Of a DNA stretch of 7,695 bases, positions 6,351 to 7,695 are shown one piece after another. The translations under genes were made by a program, and so were the position numbers. Numbering within the stretch: position 1 is the first letter of the stretch; every line of letters starts with the position of its first letter. This stretch comes from CAJQND01 sp051010055 (GTDB taxonomy: Bacteria > Pseudomonadota > Alphaproteobacteria > Rhizobiales > CAJQND01), in NCBI GenBank assembly GCA_051010055.1, contig JBPCVY010000065.1, forward strand, positions 1 through 7,695, in the 5' to 3' direction. The notes under the pieces are model-generated. The model was given only the letters and a program-made list of their open reading frames with translations. It was not told the origin of the DNA and made no database searches.

Positions 6351-6373
6351 CCGGAAGCAAATCCCGTCATAAG
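6345..6373 (+). promoter_or_regulatory. Probable tRNA-Thr promoter
   Basis: TTGAAA (6345-6350) and CATAAG (6368-6373) are separated by exactly 17 bp. Transcription would start near 6380, about five bases before the mature tRNA 5' end at 6385. The -35 matches four of six and the -10 four of six consensus positions. Location immediately ahead of a stable RNA gene supports it. Confidence 0.6.
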
Positions 6374-6384
6374 CTGCCGCTAAA

Positions 6385-6459
6385 GCCCACGTAGCTCAGG
6401 GGTAGAGCACTCCCTTGGTAAGGGAGAGGCCAGTGGTTCAATTCCACTCGTGGGCACCA
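6385..6459 (+). tRNA. tRNA-Thr (anticodon GGT)
   Basis: A complete 75-nt cloverleaf is visible. The acceptor stem is GCCCACG with CGTGGGC, and the D-arm has AGCTCAGGGGTAGAGC. The anticodon stem CTCCC/GGGAG has loop TTGGTAA with anticodon GGT at 6417-6419. The T-arm is AGTGG TTCAATT CCACT. Discriminator A is followed by an encoded CCA (6457-6459). It reads ACC and ACU codons. It is the right-hand boundary of the conserved block; DNA after it has a different texture, but no integrase gene is visible beside it. Confidence 0.97.
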
Positions 6460-6521
6460 GTAAATTCAATTGCTTAGATGTTATGATATTATCTCGAAGA
6501 CATTTTAAACCGACACATAAC

Positions 6522-6553
6522 CCACATTCACACCAAAAACTGAGTGAGTGTGG
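6522..6553 (+). repeat. Hairpin just upstream of a ribosome binding site
   Basis: CCACATTCAC (6522-6531) pairs with GTGAGTGTGG (6544-6553) over 10 bp, with one G-U wobble and a 12-nt loop. It ends two bases before the AGGAG at 6556-6560 that serves the following small gene. No T-run follows, so it is not an intrinsic terminator. It could shape translation of the downstream gene if it is transcribed. Confidence 0.5.
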
Positions 6554-6567
6554 TTAGGAGTTGGGAT

Positions 6568-6840
6568 TTGCACCACAACGAACGGTACTATGTTTACGAG
6601 GACGGTGACGACAATGCACTTCACATTGTCATTCCCGATGACATCGTCATAGGCAGTGCTCGTCAGGACCAACTGGTTGAAGCTGTGCGCGAAGCCTTTT
6701 GCGTCGAATTTCCTGATCGAAACGGAAAAACCATCCCGATCAAGGTTGGATATATGCGGGAAATCCCGCCAACCGAAGGTGTTGAACACCACAGCGACCT
6801 GGCAAAAGTTACTGAGGATTTCATCAAGTCGGGACTTTAA
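6568..6840 (+). CDS. Small acidic protein of unknown function
   Basis: I do not recognise this family. From TTG at 6568 the product has 90 residues. It is rich in Asp, Glu and His near the N-terminus (HHNERYYVYEDGDDNALHIVIP), with a mid segment DQLVEAVREAFCVEFPD that looks like a helix, then KTIPIKVGYMREIPP, and a closing helix DLAKVTEDFIKSG. It is predicted soluble, with no signal peptide or membrane segment. I prefer TTG because a perfect AGGAG lies seven bases upstream; an in-frame GTG at 6544 would give 98 residues but sits inside a hairpin stem. Codon choice looks coding, and the antisense frame at 6505-6792 has no comparable start site. A glutathione S-transferase gene follows 77 bp downstream on the same strand and may be co-transcribed. 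It is probably an accessory gene. Confidence 0.6.
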   Translation: MHHNERYYVYEDGDDNALHIVIPDDIVIGSARQDQLVEAVREAFCVEFPDRNGKTIPIKVGYMREIPPTEGVEHHSDLAKVTEDFIKSGL

Positions 6841-6917
6841 GCATCAGTCCAAAAAAACATCCTGGATCGGAAGTTAGCCATTCGGCAAACATTCAAAGAG
6901 TTGGATCGGAGAATGAA

Positions 6918-7613
6918 ATGACCAGCGCTGTACTCACGTATTTTCGGGGACGGGGTCGGGCGGAGACGACACGATGGATGCTGGTTGTCACTGGTGTTGA
7001 TTTCACCAATGTCGCGGTCGATACGCCGGAAGATCTGGCGGCGCTGAGAGCATCAGGAAAGCTACCTTTTGACCAGATGCCTCTACTTGAGATCGATGGG
7101 CTTTGCCTAAGTCAATCCTCAGCAATGATCCGGTATTTGGCCCGATGCAACGGACTTTATGGTTCGAATGATGTCGACGCTATGTGGTGTGACATGATTG
7201 CTGGTGTGGTTGCAGATTTTGCTGAGACTGCAATGCAAGCAGCGTTCAAGCCGAGTAGCGAGGCAGCGATCACCGATCTCGAAGCTCGATTTTCCAAGTT
7301 CGGTTCATGCTTCGAGGCACGGATCGAAGAGCAGGGATCGGGGTTCTGCGCCGCGGATCAAATGACTTTCGCAGACGTTGTCTTGGCGGAGGCCTTGAGT
7401 TCATACTTGGAATGGTGTCCCGACATCCTCCAAGACACACCCCGTCTCAATTCTTTGTATGAGCGCGTTACTAGCGAGGTCGGGATTGCGGCCTACCTTG
7501 CTTCGGACCTTCGCTATCCCAAACCATCAGAAGACTACGTCGTCGCAGCGGCACGTGTCCTCCAACGTGCGTTGCCACCCCATATGCCGGAAGCTGGCCG
7601 CTTCCTCGTCTGA
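6918..7613 (+). CDS. Glutathione S-transferase family protein (sigma/alpha/mu-like)
   Basis: The 231-residue product has a thioredoxin-like GST N-domain (about 1-82): LTYFRGRGRAETTRWML with the likely catalytic Tyr8; LPFDQMPLLEIDG, whose Gln53-Met54-Pro55 holds the cis-Pro that binds the glutathione backbone; and LSQSSAMIRYLAR with Gln66-Ser67 for the gamma-glutamyl group. The helical C-domain (about 85-200) carries the N-capping box T-F-A-D (150-153). Family members conjugate glutathione to electrophiles or act as isomerases or peroxidases; the substrate here is unknown. 'YFxGRGRAExxRW' is typical of the Tyr-type alpha/mu/sigma classes common in animals and less usual in bacteria. Length is about 25 residues above the usual 200-210, owing to a C-terminal tail. 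ATG at 6918 has GGAG six bases upstream. It follows the small acidic gene by 77 bp. Confidence 0.92.
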   Translation: MTSAVLTYFRGRGRAETTRWMLVVTGVDFTNVAVDTPEDLAALRASGKLPFDQMPLLEIDGLCLSQSSAMIRYLARCNGLYGSNDVDAMWCDMIAGVVADFAETAMQAAFKPSSEAAITDLEARFSKFGSCFEARIEEQGSGFCAADQMTFADVVLAEALSSYLEWCPDILQDTPRLNSLYERVTSEVGIAAYLASDLRYPKPSEDYVVAAARVLQRALPPHMPEAGRFLV

Positions 7614-7695
7614 ACTCTCTGTTCTTGTGGGTTTGGCCGCTGTTCCGTTAATTTGTTAACTACGTAGGCGTTTGAATAAATACACTGATTTTGAC
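7614..7695. other. Short non-coding tail of the window
   Basis: These 82 bases after the glutathione S-transferase stop are moderately AT-rich. They contain a weak 5-bp inverted repeat (GTTAA-TTTG-TTAAC, 7647-7660), too short and AT-rich to call a terminator. I see no start of a further gene. Confidence 0.4.

Noticed and set aside
6385..6543. tRNA-Thr as a second island attachment site
   Set aside because: No integrase gene and no repeat of the tRNA-Thr 3' segment can be seen downstream; a change in texture alone is not enough.
6505..6792. 95-codon minus-strand frame opposite the small acidic gene
   Set aside because: It has no ribosome binding site, while the plus strand has AGGAG at ideal spacing and a soluble-protein-like composition; only one strand is likely coding.

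Overview
The window is mostly a conserved alphaproteobacterial (Hyphomicrobiales-type) housekeeping block. It is bracketed by two tRNA genes and has accessory DNA on the outer side of each. The assignment rests on gene order and families: murA, DUF2948, hisD, UPF0262, low-molecular-weight phosphatase, infA, maf, yacG and tRNA-Phe lie in this order on one strand, and DUF2948 and UPF0262 are essentially alphaproteobacterial families. I cannot name a genus.

Left end (1-387): AT-rich DNA holding the N-terminal 102 codons of a leftward tyrosine-recombinase (integrase) gene that runs off the window. Its apparent promoter (perfect TATAAT) has an 8-bp-arm palindrome filling the spacer. The predicted transcript would be leaderless or nearly so. 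The gene begins 81 bp beyond the 3' end of an intact tRNA-Phe(GAA) gene (388-463), the classic layout of a genomic island or prophage inserted at a tRNA 3' end.

Core (464-6251, minus strand): transcription runs from high to low coordinates. A 53-residue basic protein is followed by murA (first step of peptidoglycan precursor synthesis), DUF2948, hisD (last step of histidine synthesis), UPF0262, a Cys-phosphatase-like protein, then infA (translation initiation factor IF-1), maf (nucleotide pyrophosphatase) and yacG (small zinc protein). Spacings of 2-24 bp from murA to the phosphatase suggest one transcription unit. A 151-bp gap with a candidate promoter precedes infA. A hairpin over the infA stop codon may reduce read-through into maf-yacG.

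Right end (6252-7695): a divergent intergenic region leads to tRNA-Thr(GGT) on the plus strand. It is followed by a small acidic unknown protein (probable TTG start, strong AGGAG site, hairpin just upstream) and a glutathione S-transferase resembling the sigma/alpha/mu classes. These two genes differ in texture from the core block and look like accessory genes.

I see no CRISPR array, complete insertion sequence, rRNA or clear defence system. No gene-free stretch exceeds 300 bases. The points most worth following are the island edge with its operator-like integrase promoter, and the uncharacterised small genes at 6090-6251 and 6568-6840.
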